Positions 1 to 11,130 are shown, counted from the first letter of the stretch. The stretch is 64,000 nt of DNA from Branchipolynoe longqiensis (GCA_030323885.1 CM059187.1:137612415-137676414); one strand, 5' to 3'. The notes: generated by a model from the letters alone, not told the origin. Numbers and translations are program-made.

Positions 1-25
1 ATCAAAATCGAACAGCATCGTCACT

Positions 26-382
26 AACCTTATAAATTTAATATAATGTTTTTGGTAAAGATGTTTTCTATATGTGTACCAAGCGATTTGTTTATAGGTG
101 GTGTGGTTTTAGAGATATCTCACTTTTTCTGTATTTTCTGTATGAAGATTGCTCACGACCATTGACAATGCCTTGAGTTTGATGATATGACCAATGCAAA
201 ACATTAGTTTTATTCAAAATTAATAGAAATCAAGAACCCCAACCTTATAAATTTAATATAATCTTTTTGGTAAAGATGTTTTCTATATATGTACCAAGCG
301 ATTTGTTTCTAGGTGGTGTGGTTTTAGAGATATTTCACTTTTTCTGTATGAAGATTGCTCAAGGCCATTGACAATGCATTTG
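26..382. repeat. Tandem duplication, period 215 bp, inside the intron
   Basis: A block of about 145 bp (26-171) recurs at 241-382 with small differences; the second copy lacks a 10-bp piece near its right part. Both copies end near CATTGACAATGC. No coding signal. Confidence 0.8.
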
Positions 383-629
383 AGTGTATGCGTACCGCGG
401 AAACTGGCGGACGGCGGAAACTGCGACACTGGCATGTGGGTATCCTGAGTTCTGCAGGATCTCTCAGTAAGGACTGAAGCTGCGACCCAGCATGCTAGGT
501 CGCAGCTTCAGCTTACACACCGGAAGTTGGGGTCGGTACCCCTCCCTTCACGCTAGACCCAACACTTTAAACTCACTGAAGAAACTACACATTGTTACAC
601 ATATACATAGGGAAGTGTTGTTTTATTTA
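383..629. other. Intron sequence, nothing recognised
   Basis: It holds a short GC-richer patch (390-545) with an inverted pair around CTAGGTCGCAGCTTCAG. No exon, RNA gene or repeat family was recognised. Confidence 0.5.
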
Positions 630-830
630 ATATAAAACTGTTGAAGCCTCTGCTGTAAAAGAAATTCGGCCATACTTGCAACGACAAAAAAGTCACCATG
701 TTTGTTTGTATTTCCAATATCTCAAAATTTGGCATTTAAAATTAAAAATTACTTCAAACTAAAATACGGTAGTTAGTAAGCAATCAAACTTGAAAGAATC
801 ACATAAACTGAAAACAATTGGACTCCGTGA
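630..830 (+). mobile_element. Decayed MITE-1 remnant
   Basis: It keeps the MITE-1 order: a 'gttgaagcct' block, 'atctcaaaa', 'atttaaaat', 'ttacttcaaactaaa' and a final 'ggactccg'. The left end is missing. Identity is low. Confidence 0.45.
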
Positions 831-959
831 ATAACTTAGAACACACCAACAGATTGAAAATGATGAATTTTAAGGCTCCACACACAGATTATTGGTGGAT
901 TGGCAAGGCACTTGGGATACCTAATTGGAGTCTATGCACCATGAACTCTAGCCCTAACC

Positions 960-1420
960 AGGGCTCGCACAATCCTGAAAAGGCCTTGAATTTGAAGGTG
1001 TCTCTTGAAAAGGCCTTGAATTTAAAAATACCTCGAAATGGCCTTGACAATTACCAAATGATGAAAACAACCTTTGAATTTGTTGAATTTTTTTTTATTT
1101 TGGGGGAGGAGAGAGAGCAAATTTGATTGACAAAAATGTTTTGAATGGCTAGATGTGTGGCTTATTAACTAATCTAAAACGATTATTAAGTATAACAAAG
1201 ATGTTAATTCCTTAGTTGCTTCGTTTGCTTCATAAAAAAAAATAGCATATAGAGAAGCCTGTTGAAATAGGACCATAAAGAGTCAATATATAATATAATC
1301 ATTATAATGTGATATTTTTTTCGGCCTTAAAAATAAAGAATTTCTTTCCTGAAAATGCCCCGAAAAGGGCCTGAAAAGGCCCTGAAAAGGCCCTGAAAAG
1401 GCCCTGAAAAGGTCTTAAAT
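960..1420. repeat. GAAAAGGCCYT repeats in the intron
   Basis: GAAAAGGCCTTGAAT occurs at about 976 and 1007, and six near-perfect 11-bp units of GAAAAGGCCCT sit at about 1361-1418, ending some 35 bp before the branch point. Confidence 0.7.
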
Positions 1421-1453
1421 TTGGTTGTTGAATAGCTGTATGGACGCTACTAG

Positions 1454-1489
1454 TACTAACCCCCGATGTGTTGTGTGTGTGTGTGCTAG
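1454..1489 (+). promoter_or_regulatory. Branch point and 3' splice acceptor of the SMPDL3-type exon
   Basis: A perfect TACTAAC (1454-1460) lies 30 nt before the exon, followed by a GT-rich stretch and CTAG (1486-1489). The tract between them is GT-rich rather than pyrimidine-rich, which is unusual. The frame stays open through the junction and family-like sequence begins immediately after it, which fixes the acceptor. Confidence 0.75.
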
Positions 1490-2268
1490 ATGCCCCTCTG
1501 GTGCCCGTGCTGGTGGCCCCGGCCGTCACCCCCTGGCGCAGCACCATCCCGGGCATGGGCGCCAACAACCCAGCCTTCCGCTACTACACATACGACAGAC
1601 GCTCAGGCCAACTACTCGACTACCACCAATACGCGCTGAACCTAACCGCAGCCAACCAGGCCAACCAGGCCGAGTGGTACCTCGAGTACCAGGCCACCGA
1701 CGCCTACAACATCTCGGACGTGAGCGCGCGCTCTCTCAACTCGCTCGTATCGAACTTCCTGCGCGGTAATGACGAATCATTCAACAAGTACTACCGCTAC
1801 AACATGGTCAGCTACGACAGCCCGGACGAAGCCGGCGCCGGCGCTGGCGCATGCGTCGAGGACTGCAAGCAGATGCACATCTGCGCCATCATGTTCGTCG
1901 ACTACGATCAGTACCAGAAGTGCATGCAGAAATACGAGCGTGAACATCTGGTGCCCTACAAAGTTCACCATGATGACGTCATTGCCGGCGGTGGCGGCGG
2001 GACCGGTGGCGACGCGGAGCGGGAGAATGAGACGGCGTTCCGGTTCAACCTGACGCATATGTACCACAACCACGCCCCGCACCCGTACCCGCCGGGGGCC
2101 GGGCAGGCCGTGCACGCGCACAGGGCCGGCTACATGCACTACGTCGTGTACGGGCTCGTGACGCTCGTCGCCCTGCTCTTCCTGGTCATCACGCTGCTCT
2201 GCTGCTGCTTCCGGCCTAATAACCGCGTTGTTTACTTTACCCAGCCGCGCTATGTGCTCGTCAGTTAA
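1490..2268 (+). CDS. Terminal exon of an acid-sphingomyelinase-like phosphodiesterase (SMPDL3-type), 3' part only
   Basis: The exon encodes about 258 residues ending at a TAA (2266-2268) and enters in phase 1 after the AG at 1488-1489. The opening VAPAVTPW and GANNPAFR stretches, then DYHQYALNL, a Trp/Tyr-rich WYLEY segment, and a Cys pattern CVEDCK...ICAI...C match the C-terminal part of SMPDL3A/B, secreted or cell-surface metallophosphodiesterases related to acid sphingomyelinase. The metal-binding catalytic motifs lie in upstream exons outside the window. Four N-glycosylation sequons are visible (NLT, NIS, NET, NLT). After a Gly/His/Pro-rich linker comes a hydrophobic run of about 24 residues (YVVYGLVTLVALLFLVITLL) followed by CCCF and an 18-residue polar tail, so this form looks membrane-spanning rather than GPI-anchored. 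Family assignment is from recognised motifs; the membrane topology is inference. A GTG-initiated extension to 1468 is possible on paper but crosses the acceptor. Confidence 0.85.
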
Positions 2269-2270
2269 AC

Positions 2271-3590
2271 CCCACACACTACTCCTCTCACCTCCTTTCG
2301 CCTGATCTCACCTCCTCCTCCTCCTCTTCCTCCTCCAGTCATCCTCCCTCCTCTTCCCTCCTCCTCTTACTCCTACTCTCCCTCCCTCCTCTTCCCTATT
2401 CCTGTTCATCCTTCCTCTTCCCTACTGCTCCTGCTGCTACCTCTTTCTTCCTCTTCCCTACTGTTTCTCTTCCTCCCTCCTCTTCCCTACTCCTATTCCT
2501 CTCTTCTCGTCCCTATTCCTGTTCCTCCTTCCTTTCCCTACTGCTTCTGCTCCCCCTCTCCTCTCCTATTCCTATTCCCTACTGCTCCTGCTGCTACCTC
2601 TTTCTTCCTCTTCCCTACTGCTCCTGCTCCTCCCTGTTCCCTCCTCTTCCCTACTCCTGCTCCTCCCTCCTCTTCCCTATTCCTCTTCCTCCCTCCTCTT
2701 CCCTACTGCGCCTGCTTCTCTCTGTTCCCTCCTCTTCCCTATTCCTGTTCCTCCTTCCCTTTCCCTACTGCTTCTGCTCCCCCTCTTCTCTCCTATTCCT
2801 ATTCCCTACTGCTCCTGGTCCTACCTCTTCCTTCCTCTTCCCTACTGCTCGTGCTTCTCTCTCTTCCATCCTCTTCCCTACTCCTGCTCCTCCCTGCTGC
2901 CCATCCTCTCTCCATTCTCTCCTCCCCTTTCCTCTCCCCTCCACCCCCTCTTTCATTTGGCTCCCTCCTCCTCTACCTTCCACCTCCCGCTCTTCTTTTT
3001 CTGTCTTTTCTCTACTTCCTTCACACCTCCCTCCTCTCCTCCCATTCTGCCCCTCTCCTCTCCCCTCCACTACCATCTTATTTCCTCCTTCCAACTCCTC
3101 CCTCCCTTCCCATCATCCCCTTCCACTTCGCTCCACTACCCCTCCATTCCCATCACCCCTCCACTCCCTGTTCCATCCCGTCCTCCACCCTTTTCAACTT
3201 CTCTTCACTGCCCCTCCCTTCCCATCACACCTCCATTCCCCCCGTCCATCCCCTCCTCCACCCTTCTACTTCAACTTCTCCCCACTCCCCCTCCCTTCCC
3301 ATCACCCCTTCCACTCCCCCCCTTCCATCCTCTCCGCCGCCCTTCTACGTCAACTTCTCTTCACTGCCCTTCCCTTCCCATTACCCCTCCACTCCCCCCT
3401 TCCATCCCTTCCTCCACCCTTCTACTTCAACTTCTCCCCACTCCACCTCTCCTCACAGACAACCTTCTCCCAGTGTTGTGCTCCTGCCATTCCCCAAACC
3501 ACGCTCCTCTCCTCTGTCTGTTCACCTACACCACCACTATCCCATCCCTATCAATATCATTACACCTGTCATCTACTTGTTCCAATGCTA
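2271..3590. repeat. Pyrimidine-rich low-complexity tract after the stop codon
   Basis: About 1.3 kb of C/T on the plus strand with recurrent CCTCTTCCCTACTCC and, further right, CCCTTCCCATCACCCCTCCACTCC units of about 60 bp. It starts directly after the SMPDL3-type stop, so it may lie in the 3' UTR. I see no AATAAA within it, so the transcript end is undetermined. Open frames here are Pro/Ser/Leu simple translations. Confidence 0.8.
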
Positions 3591-3666
3591 AGCTACACAC
3601 ACTTCCAACCCTTTGCTATGGTTGCCTGTACACCCCGAATACAGCCTACCCTTGTCATGTAACCTC

Positions 3667-3835
3667 TGACCCCTCCTGTAACTCCACCCCAACTCCACCC
3701 CAACTCCACCCCAACTCCACCCCAACTCCACCCCAACTCCACCCCAACTCCACCCCAACTCCACCCAAACTCCACCCCAACTCCACCCAAACTCCACCCA
3801 AACTCCACCCAAACTCCACCCAAACTCCACCCCAT
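3667..3835. repeat. (AACTCCACCCC)n, 11-bp array
   Basis: About 15 head-to-tail copies. The left two thirds are CCCC-type and the right third shows CCCAA variants, so the variants are segregated along the array. Confidence 0.9.
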
Positions 3836-4212
3836 CACTATCGCCACAATAGGCATAGTCCTTGCACCATTGCAATGGCTACCTGAAGAAATTCCTCCAA
3901 GCCCTTCAAACTAACCACTTTCCCTGACCATACCTAGCCGTGCTGCCTGACACTTTGTCCTTGTTGTCTAAGCACACACACACTCCCTCTTTATCACGTA
4001 GTGGATCCCAGCCATTTAAGTGTCACAGCTAGCTACCACCACATCGTCATGCTTGACTGGATCTACCCACTGTTCCTTCCCATTCGCTGTGGTTCAATCA
4101 ATAGACACGTCTTCTACCATTTTGCAATGTCATACTCTCCCACATCCCTTCCTTTAATACCATTATACAATTCACACCAAAATACACTCGTCTCCATTCC
4201 ACTACAACTTCA
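3836..4212. other. No feature recognised
   Basis: Unique-looking sequence between the 11-bp array and a SINE. Frames are short and carry no recognisable protein. Confidence 0.5.
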
Positions 4213-4546
4213 CCGAGCACAGTGGCTGAATCAGTAGAGCGCAGGCCTCCCATGTGGGAAATTGGGAGCTCAATTCCCGGTCAAGTCAAACCAATGACTT
4301 ACAAAATTGATACTTGTCGCTTCCTAGCTTGGCGCTCAGCATTAATAGGATATAGGGCAAGGACTGGTTAGCTCAGTGTCAGGATAATCTGACTGGGTGG
4401 GATATCGGGTCATGGTGCCGGCAGCCTGATTTCCCAGTGAGGCAGCATATTAAATCGCCATGACTGCGCACTGTCACAAGTCGGTACCCATCCTGATATG
4501 ACCTTAGATGTTGCCAGGACGTAAAACTCCAACAACTAACCAACAC
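4213..4546 (+). mobile_element. SINE-1, near full length
   Basis: The tRNA-like head has an A-box-like GTGGCTGAATCAGTAGAGC and a B-box-like GAGCTCAATTCCC. The body runs through GGATATCGGGTCATGGTG and GGGGCAGC, and the 3' end is GATGTTGCCAGGACGTAAAA followed by CAAC repeats. This copy serves as the reference for the family in this window. Confidence 0.85.
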
Positions 4547-4948
4547 CACAACCTCTCACTGTTCTGCCGTGCAGTGCCCTTAACCCCCTTCACCCCCTCC
4601 TCACCTCCACCTCCACCCTCCCCCACCCTCCCTTCACAGCACTCACAATGGCCACGCAACTTTCTACTTCTTCATTACCATGGCAACACAGCGCTGGCCA
4701 CCGCCACGACGTTCCTGTACGCTGAGCGTGCTGCGTGCAGACCATGCCGGCTGTGGTGCAGCAAACAAGGTGTTGTCCATCAGGTCCAGAAGATTGTGTT
4801 AGACTTTACTAGCTAATGTGTTGAACTAATATACAACTGAAAGTGTACGCCACACAGTTGATGTGGTCCCTTGTCCATGTAGATAGGCAGACTACATGAT
4901 GAGAATCTGATCACTCTACATATTATGTATATGTACAAATATAATAGG
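4547..4948. other. No feature recognised
   Basis: It contains a short C-rich patch (4580-4640). No gene or repeat family recognised. Confidence 0.5.
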
Positions 4949-5188
4949 AAGAGTTCAGGCTCAAAACCCCGTAAACGTCAATCCCAAAATTTGGATAAAC
5001 ATTGGAATCAAACCTTCAACAATTTAATTTGTTTACTTTCGTACTTTTTTTATTCATTGCTCAATTATCATGTCATCAAAAGAAAAAGTGAAATTAGTGA
5101 GAATTAAGATTATTTTCATGTAAAAATCTTTTATTTTAATTAAATTGTTTGATTGGCGGTTACGGGGTTTTGTGTCTGAATCCTTCAT
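4949..5188. mobile_element. MITE-3 copy
   Basis: About 40-bp terminal inverted repeats: left GAGTTCAGGCTCAAAACCCC, right GGGGTTTTGTGTCTGAATCC. The interior is AT-rich. It matches copies at 7.3, 9.4 and 46.8 kb. Confidence 0.75.
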
Positions 5189-5189
5189 A

Positions 5190-5250
5190 TGTATATCTAT
5201 ATATAGATATATATATGTATATATATATATATATGTATGTATATATATTA
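5190..5250. repeat. TA/TATG microsatellite
   Basis: Alternating TATATG and TA runs directly beyond the MITE-3 right end. Confidence 0.85.
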
Positions 5251-5452
5251 TTATATGTATACCAGTACACCCCCCTATGCTCCTATCTCTTGTTGCCATC
5301 ACTGCCAATGCCATCCATTTGCAGAATTTACTGCCTACTGTTTTTTGGAAAAGTCAAAATACCCACAGGCAGATTTGTATTTTGTATGAGTGAGCCATGA
5401 GAGGATGACTTTCCCTCCACGTAGTGTTAGAGATGTTGGTATAGTAGTGTGG

Positions 5453-6043
5453 TAAAGGCCCGGTCACATACACGTTAGTGGACGTAGTTGAATGTAGTGG
5501 AGGCTAATGTAGTTGAAGGGAGTTGAAAGTACCGGAGAAGTATGGATGCCGGTACGTTCAACTACGTTCAACTACGGTCAACTACGTTAAGCTAAGATTC
5601 CTTACACGCGGTATGCGGTATGCGAATGCTGCAAAAAATCGAAACGCCTTGAAGTCAATGGGCTACAAGCCTTACACGTGGTATGTGAATGCGAATGCGA
5701 CAACTCGATCGGTCCCTGTACTGATCGGTGCGGCAAGCGGCATGTGGCATGCGGCATGCGGCATGTGGTATGCGAATAGAAACATCAGTCACACTTGCCC
5801 ATTAGTTTTAGACGAGGAGAGGTGACTGAGCATTACAGAACAGTCACACCCAAGGGTGCTGAGGGGAAACATCTGGTAGTGGTTGTGGTGGGGGACGCTT
5901 GCCGCTTACCGCATAGAAGGAATCCTCCCATTCGCATACCGCATACCACATGCCGCATACCGCATACCGCGTAGAAGGAATCTTAGCTTTAGCCTCCACT
6001 ACGTTCAACTACGTCCACTAATGCGTATGTGACCAGGCCTTTA
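5453..6043. mobile_element. Element A, TIR element with motif-filled interior
   Basis: The ends TAAAGGCCCGGTCACATAC and GTATGTGACCAGGCCTTTA form inverted repeats of about 45 bp that continue into TTAGTGGACGTAGTTGAA. The interior consists of near-repeats of ACTACGTTCA and of GCGGTATGCG/GCATACCGC. No transposase frame. TA or TTA flanks. Confidence 0.8.
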
Positions 6044-6388
6044 GTGTATATCGCTAAGTCCATTGATGGAGCCGGCAGGCACTGGTTTGCGTGTGTACCT
6101 ACCTACTGCCCTCTTTGTAATGTTTCAGTTATCACCTGAGAGTCTCGTTATCTATCTGGTAGTATGTATCACGGTGTCCATTACGGGTTCCTACAATAAG
6201 TCCGTGAGTGTAGTTTGGTGCTCGTGGTCGGTCCAGATTTGTATATTTTACCCATGTGTTGTGGCTCACAATGCACATTCGGCCTACCCCGACTCGGGGT
6301 CCAGTTAGTTTGTGGATGTGTGGCGATAGGTGGCGCCACCTGATGAAAACCACCTTGCGTGTGAGGTGGGCTGCGTGCACACTGTTCT
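6044..6388. other. No feature recognised
   Basis: Unique-looking sequence between element A and a MITE-1. Overlapping frames on both strands have no recognised similarity. Confidence 0.45.
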
Positions 6389-7117
6389 TGAAGCTGCATA
6401 GTCCGTAGATAAAAGATTGACCATGTACTTGTAGTACACGGGTGAACGACAACGTAGTGTAAATACGGGCGAAAATAGGTACAGTATGGAACAGGAAGTA
6501 GAATGCCTGGCACCAGTGTCAAATGGTTACTTATATCAGCACAGAGTTGGTGAAATGGAAGAGAATGCAAAAAGACAAGATGGCGGCCATAGAACGCCAT
6601 CGGTTTCGCTTTTAAAGTCTATTAAACTGCATGTTTTATTACATTTTTCAACTCAAAGGTAGAGGCAAAATATAAAAACATATATAGAGAATAAATATTG
6701 CTTCTTAAATTAAGATATCATTCACTCAATTAATTTCCCCAGGATGTCGAAATTCTTGGCCAGCTTTTCTAATGAGTTGGTTTTCACCCCTGTACTGTAA
6801 GTACGGGTGAATCTTTTATCTACATGGTCCGAAGAAAATATCAACATTTTCAAAACCAAAGCACTGGCCTAGATTTGATTCTACGTATCTAAGTTAGATA
6901 CTAATGCACTTATTAAGCAGTTTTTGCCATATAGAAGGACTCCCAAGTCAAATTACTGGAACATGATACTGCTTGCACTTCAAATATGTCAAGAATTAGC
7001 CATTTAAAATAAAAGATACTTCAAACTAAAGTAAGATATATTATAATGATCAACCTAATGATATATTTATCTCAGAAAATGACTGAAGCTCAAAACCATC
7101 GGATTATGTAGCTTTAA
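6389..7117 (+). mobile_element. MITE-1, split by a nested MITE-2
   Basis: The left end (AAGCTGCATAGTCCG) stops at 6405, where MITE-2 enters. The rest resumes at 6823 and ends in a diverged right TIR with TTAA at 7114-7117. Confidence 0.75.
6406..6822 (+). mobile_element. MITE-2 copy 1
   Basis: It runs from TAGATAAAAG to CTTTTATCTA. Flanks catagtccg and catggtccg give a 9-bp duplication with one mismatch, lying inside the host MITE-1 terminal repeat. Confidence 0.85.
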
Positions 7118-7325
7118 TAATAAAACCTGTCCTCAAGGAACAACTGTGCATCCAGGTCAGTGTTGTCCTAACCAGCTAACAATAACATAGCAGGTATCCT
7201 GTCATTGCAGTCTTAGAGAGAAATGAGACAACAATTGTGCGTTGAAAAAGTGTTTACACAATCATGGTAAGTATTCGTCAATCACAGGGGTCGCTGAAGA
7301 CACATACCACAATAATCTCTCAAAG

Positions 7326-7577
7326 GAAGATGAAGAGTTCAGGCGCAAAACCATGTAAGCGCCGATCCAAAAATGGAGATTAAATCAAAGATTTGTACCT
7401 GAAAATAATTCTAATTCTCACTGATTCCACTTATCATATGTTAACATGGTTATGGAGTAATGAACAAAAGAGTAGGAATAAAAAGAAATTAAAAAAGATT
7501 TTGAAGGTTCGATTCCAATGTTTATCTCTATTTTTGGATTGGTGTTTATGCGGTGTTGCGCCTGAACCCTTTAGATG
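7326..7577. mobile_element. MITE-3 copy
   Basis: TIRs GAGTTCAGGCGCAAAACC and GTGTTGCGCCTGAACCC. The interior ATTCTCACTGATTCCACTT block is shared with the 9.4-kb copy. AGATG occurs next to both ends and may be the target duplication. Confidence 0.8.
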
Positions 7578-7713
7578 GAGATTAATTTGGTTAAACTATG
7601 GGCGGATAAATAGTGGAATTTGTGAAGAATCAGAATCGTAAATAAAGCAGTAAGCTTGTGTACATAATGATTATGTTTTATTTGTCTCAGTAACATGGAA
7701 ACTGTTGAAATTA

Positions 7714-8080
7714 TTAAAGCTCCATAGTGCGTTGAAACCATCAAGTTTTCTAAAGCTGGCAACTTATCTTGATTTGATCCAACATATCCAACTGATATAT
7801 TGGAACACTTTTGCTTCACATTTAATACAACATAGAAGAGCTTATTAAGGCAATATAATAGAAACTATAGCTGTTGAAACCTACGGCGTCAAAGTTTTGT
7901 TTAACAAGCATGCACAAATTAATTTGGCATGTTATACTTCAAATAACTCCTCCTAAGTTAGTAACTTTACCTTCAAGGTTACTTCAAACTAATGTAGCTT
8001 CGCTTAGCACGATCAAGCTAATATATTTATCTTTTTTTTAAATGACATAAACTCGAAACCATCGGACTATGCAACGTTAA
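7714..8080 (+). mobile_element. MITE-1 copy
   Basis: TTAA at both ends (7714 and 8077), with left TIR aagctccatagtgcg and right TIR catcggactatgcaacg. Only 19 bp separate it from the next copy, which has the opposite orientation. Confidence 0.8.
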
Positions 8081-8099
8081 CCCAGTGAAATTGCTACAA

Positions 8100-8664
8100 T
8101 TAAAGTTGCATAGTCCGACGGTTTTGAGCATCTGCTATTTTCTGAGATAAATATATTACGTTGATCGATATAAACTACCTTACTTTAGTTTGAAGCAACA
8201 TGTATTTAAAATGTCTAACCTTTGAGATATTTGAAATGCGAACAGACGGGATGGCCAGACGGGATGGCCAAATGAGTTAGAGCGTCCGTCTCCCATGTGG
8301 TAGATCGTGGGGTCGTGGGTTAGAATCCTGGTCGAGTGAAACCAATGACTTAAAAATTGATAATTGTCACTTCCTAGCCAGGTGCTCGGCATTATTAGGA
8401 TAGGTTAAGGAGCAGTGGAATGAGGAAGACCAATCGCCTGTGACTGAAATTTCCCCTGCTGAAACAACTAATGTACAACAACAAAAACGAGACTATAGAC
8501 TTCTGCAGTAACAGATTCTATTTTAAATGTTTCAATATTCCCTTCGATGTGGTGACAAATGTTTAATAAGTGCAATAGTATCTAAGTTGGATATGTAGAA
8601 TCAAGTCTAGATAATTGTTTCGGTTTTTTAAATTTATTGTTTTTATCAGACTATGAAGCTTTAA
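8100..8664 (-). mobile_element. MITE-1 copy carrying a nested SINE-2
   Basis: Reversed TIRs are at 8100 (TTAAAGTTGCATAGTCCGA) and 8660. The body is interrupted at about 8245-8497 by SINE-2 and then continues with the expected 'cttctgcagtaacag' block. Confidence 0.8.
8249..8497 (+). mobile_element. SINE-2 copy
   Basis: The head GACGGGATGGCC is duplicated at the start (two units 15 bp apart). The body shares 'ttcctagccaggtgctcggc' with SINE-1 and then switches to GCAGTGGAATGAGGAAGACC and the CCCCTGCT...AACAAC tail typical of SINE-2. Confidence 0.8.
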
Positions 8665-8741
8665 GTCATGTCTGTTGAGAAGAAAGTTCCTGTGGCATGT
8701 ACGTCATAATCTCTTCCTTTGTGTACACATCTAATGTATGT

Positions 8742-8984
8742 GACCTTACTATAAAAAGGTTCTATCTGACAAAGTGACCGAATTGGTGTTATGGATGTAG
8801 AAATATTCTATCTACAAAAGTCTGTCATGCAATTACACAACTGTTTCTCAACTGGTATTTTTCACTGAGATATATTACAAATAATATTGTTCTATCTGCT
8901 TTGCTATCATGCAGCTACACAGCCTCAGTCCTCATTATCTCGAAAGCAACATTTTGTCAGATAGAACCTTTTTATAGTAAGGTC
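8742..8984. mobile_element. Short inverted-repeat element (candidate MITE-4)
   Basis: Perfect 32-bp arms at 8742-8773 and 8953-8984, beginning GACCTTACTATAAAAAGG, separated by 179 bp. The interior repeats TTCTATCT. Only one copy is seen, so mobility is inferred from structure. Confidence 0.55.
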
Positions 8985-9370
8985 GCGCTTAGCTATCCAC
9001 ACACACTGTTCTCGTGTCAGTACTTACAGTCCGACCCTTTACCTCACCCCACCCCACCCCATTATCTTTGTGATATTGTGCAATATTCATGAATGTATGG
9101 AATGGTGTGTAAATATTGCTACGGCCTTTAGAAAATATTGTGAATAGCTGGCCATGTACATAATATTATTATCTTTCCATAGTTTCCCATACAAACTATT
9201 GTCTAATTGTATTATTCAATTCAGCAACCACTAAGACCTGTAGTCAGTCGTTTCCAATTGATATTCATATTGTGTATATAGATATACCTCCGCGAGGGTA
9301 ATACATTTTCTTTTTTTTAATTAAAATATTAGATAGTTTGTTGTATTGATGATATTATTCCTGCCTGGTA
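8985..9370. other. No feature recognised
   Basis: AT-rich unique-looking sequence with a CACCCCACCCC patch near 9047. Confidence 0.45.
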
Positions 9371-9620
9371 CAATTGAAGAGTTCAAGTGCAAAACCACGT
9401 AAACGCCAATCCAAAGATGGAGTTTAAATCAAAGATGTGTACTTGAAAATAATTCTAATTCTCACTGATTCCACTTATCATATGATAACATGGTTATGGA
9501 GCAATGAACAAAAGAGTAGGAATATAAAAGAAATTACCTTTTTGAAGGTTTGATTCCAATGTTCATCTCCATTTTTGGATTGGTGTTTACATGGTGTTGC
9601 ACTTGAACCCTTCAAATATA
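9371..9620. mobile_element. MITE-3 copy
   Basis: TIRs GAGTTCAAGTGCAAAACCAC and GTTGCACTTGAACCC. The interior closely matches the 7.3-kb copy. Confidence 0.8.
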
Positions 9621-9678
9621 TGTATATATGTATGTACAAATGTATTCACTCGTGAGTACTTATAATATAATCATATTA

Positions 9679-9912
9679 ATTATGATAGGTCCTGTTGTGT
9701 TGGTGTGTTTGTCTTGAATTCTCTGTGAGTTTGGCAGGGAATCAATTCAATGTGTTCCTGATGCAAAGTACATTCATACTTTACATAGAAGTTTATATAT
9801 ATAAATAACATGTTCAGCAGCTTCCTCGTCACAGCCCTACTTAGCCTAACCATTATTCTTAAGGCAAGCTGAATTATTTTATTATTAATTGGATTTCTTT
9901 CACTTTATTTTT
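9679..9912. repeat. Dispersed 230-bp duplicate, copy 1
   Basis: It matches 11606-11847 almost base for base through GAATTCTCTGTGAGTTTGGC, CATGTTCAGCAGCTTCCTCG and the AATTATTTTATTATTAATTG block. No terminal repeats and no clear duplication at the ends. Confidence 0.85.
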
Positions 9913-9973
9913 GCCCTTGTTCTATTTGATTATTTCCAGGTATTGTGTGAATTGAACTCTTAAGAAACGTAGA

Positions 9974-10327
9974 TTAAAGTTGCATAGTCCGATCTTGTTG
10001 AGTTATTGTACTTTTTCTGAGATAAATAGATTAACCTGACCATTATAATCGACATTACTTTAGCTTCAAGTCCTGTTTATTTTAAGCAGTTATGTTTTGA
10101 GATATTTGAAAGGCAAACATGTCAAATTAGTTTTGGCAAGCTTGCCAACACTCTGACAACATAGGCTTTTGTAGTAACAGGTTCTATTACATTGGCTCAG
10201 TATTCCCTGCTATGTGGCAACAAATGCTTAATACATGCATCAGTATCTAAGTTAGATTTGTAGAATCAATTCCAGATAATTGTTTTGGTTTGAAAATTTG
10301 ATGCTTTATCGGAATATGCAGCTTTAA
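9974..10327 (-). mobile_element. MITE-1 copy, full length
   Basis: TTAA at both ends; left AGTTGCATAGTCCGA, right ATATGCAGCT. 354 bp. Confidence 0.85.
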
Positions 10328-10811
10328 TGTCGGTTATAATATAAGTCGGCGTACGGGATCAATCTGGTTGTTCAATGTTTTACTCATGTAGATGACCAAT
10401 CATGTTCCTGCTCTATACAAATTATTATGACACAATTGGCTCACGATTGTTATGTAAATAGTATTTAACCGAACACACGTGTTGTGCACTGCTAGCCAGA
10501 TTCGTCCACGTGCATATATGGCATGAAACTTGTTTTTATTTGAAATGTAAATATCTATCATCTCGAAATAAAATCCCTTTGCAATGAAAATTGGTTTCTT
10601 TATCAGTTCAATGTCTTACTAAGCAGTTGTTCGATGTAAATATGAAGAACCTTAAGAGAGATAGAAGAACAAATCGTAGTTATTTCGCAGGATTCATCCT
10701 TGCATGTCAAAAGTCTGTATCAAGTAGCGGTCAGCGGAATCATTGAGGTATTATTTCTGGAAGGAGATAAAAGGCAATGGTTCAGCCATAATCAGCATCA
10801 CAATAATATTA
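10328..10811. other. No feature recognised
   Basis: Unique-looking AT-rich DNA; no repeat family or coding signal. Confidence 0.5.
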
Positions 10812-11130
10812 AGACCGGATGCGGTTGCCTAATCGATAGAGCGTTGGGCTCCCAGTCGAGTCAAAACAATGACTTACAAGATTTATACTTGTCGCTTCCT
10901 AGCCAGGTGCTTGGCATTATTAGGATAGGGTAAGGACTGGTGGGCTAAGTGGCAGGACAATGTTGTCTGAGTGGGATATCAGGTCATGGTGCTGGTGACA
11001 TGTTCTCCTAGTAAAGCAACACTATAAAGTAGCCATGAGTATGCACGGTCACAAGTTGGTACCTATCCTGATATGAACTTGGATGTTACCAGAACGTATC
11101 ACTCCAACAACCAACCAATAATAACAAGCA
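10812..11130 (+). mobile_element. SINE-1, internally shortened head
   Basis: The head reads GGTTGCCTAATCGATAGAGC but lacks most of the B-box segment. The body and the CAAC-rich tail are complete. Confidence 0.8.

Noticed and set aside
1425..2277. Overlapping frames antisense and out of phase to the SMPDL3-type exon
   Set aside because: Shadows of a GC-rich exon; only the 1490-2268 frame has family motifs and a matching splice acceptor.
2851..3886. Pro/Ser-rich frames of 246 and 309 residues
   Set aside because: Simple translation of the pyrimidine-rich tract downstream of the SMPDL3-type stop.
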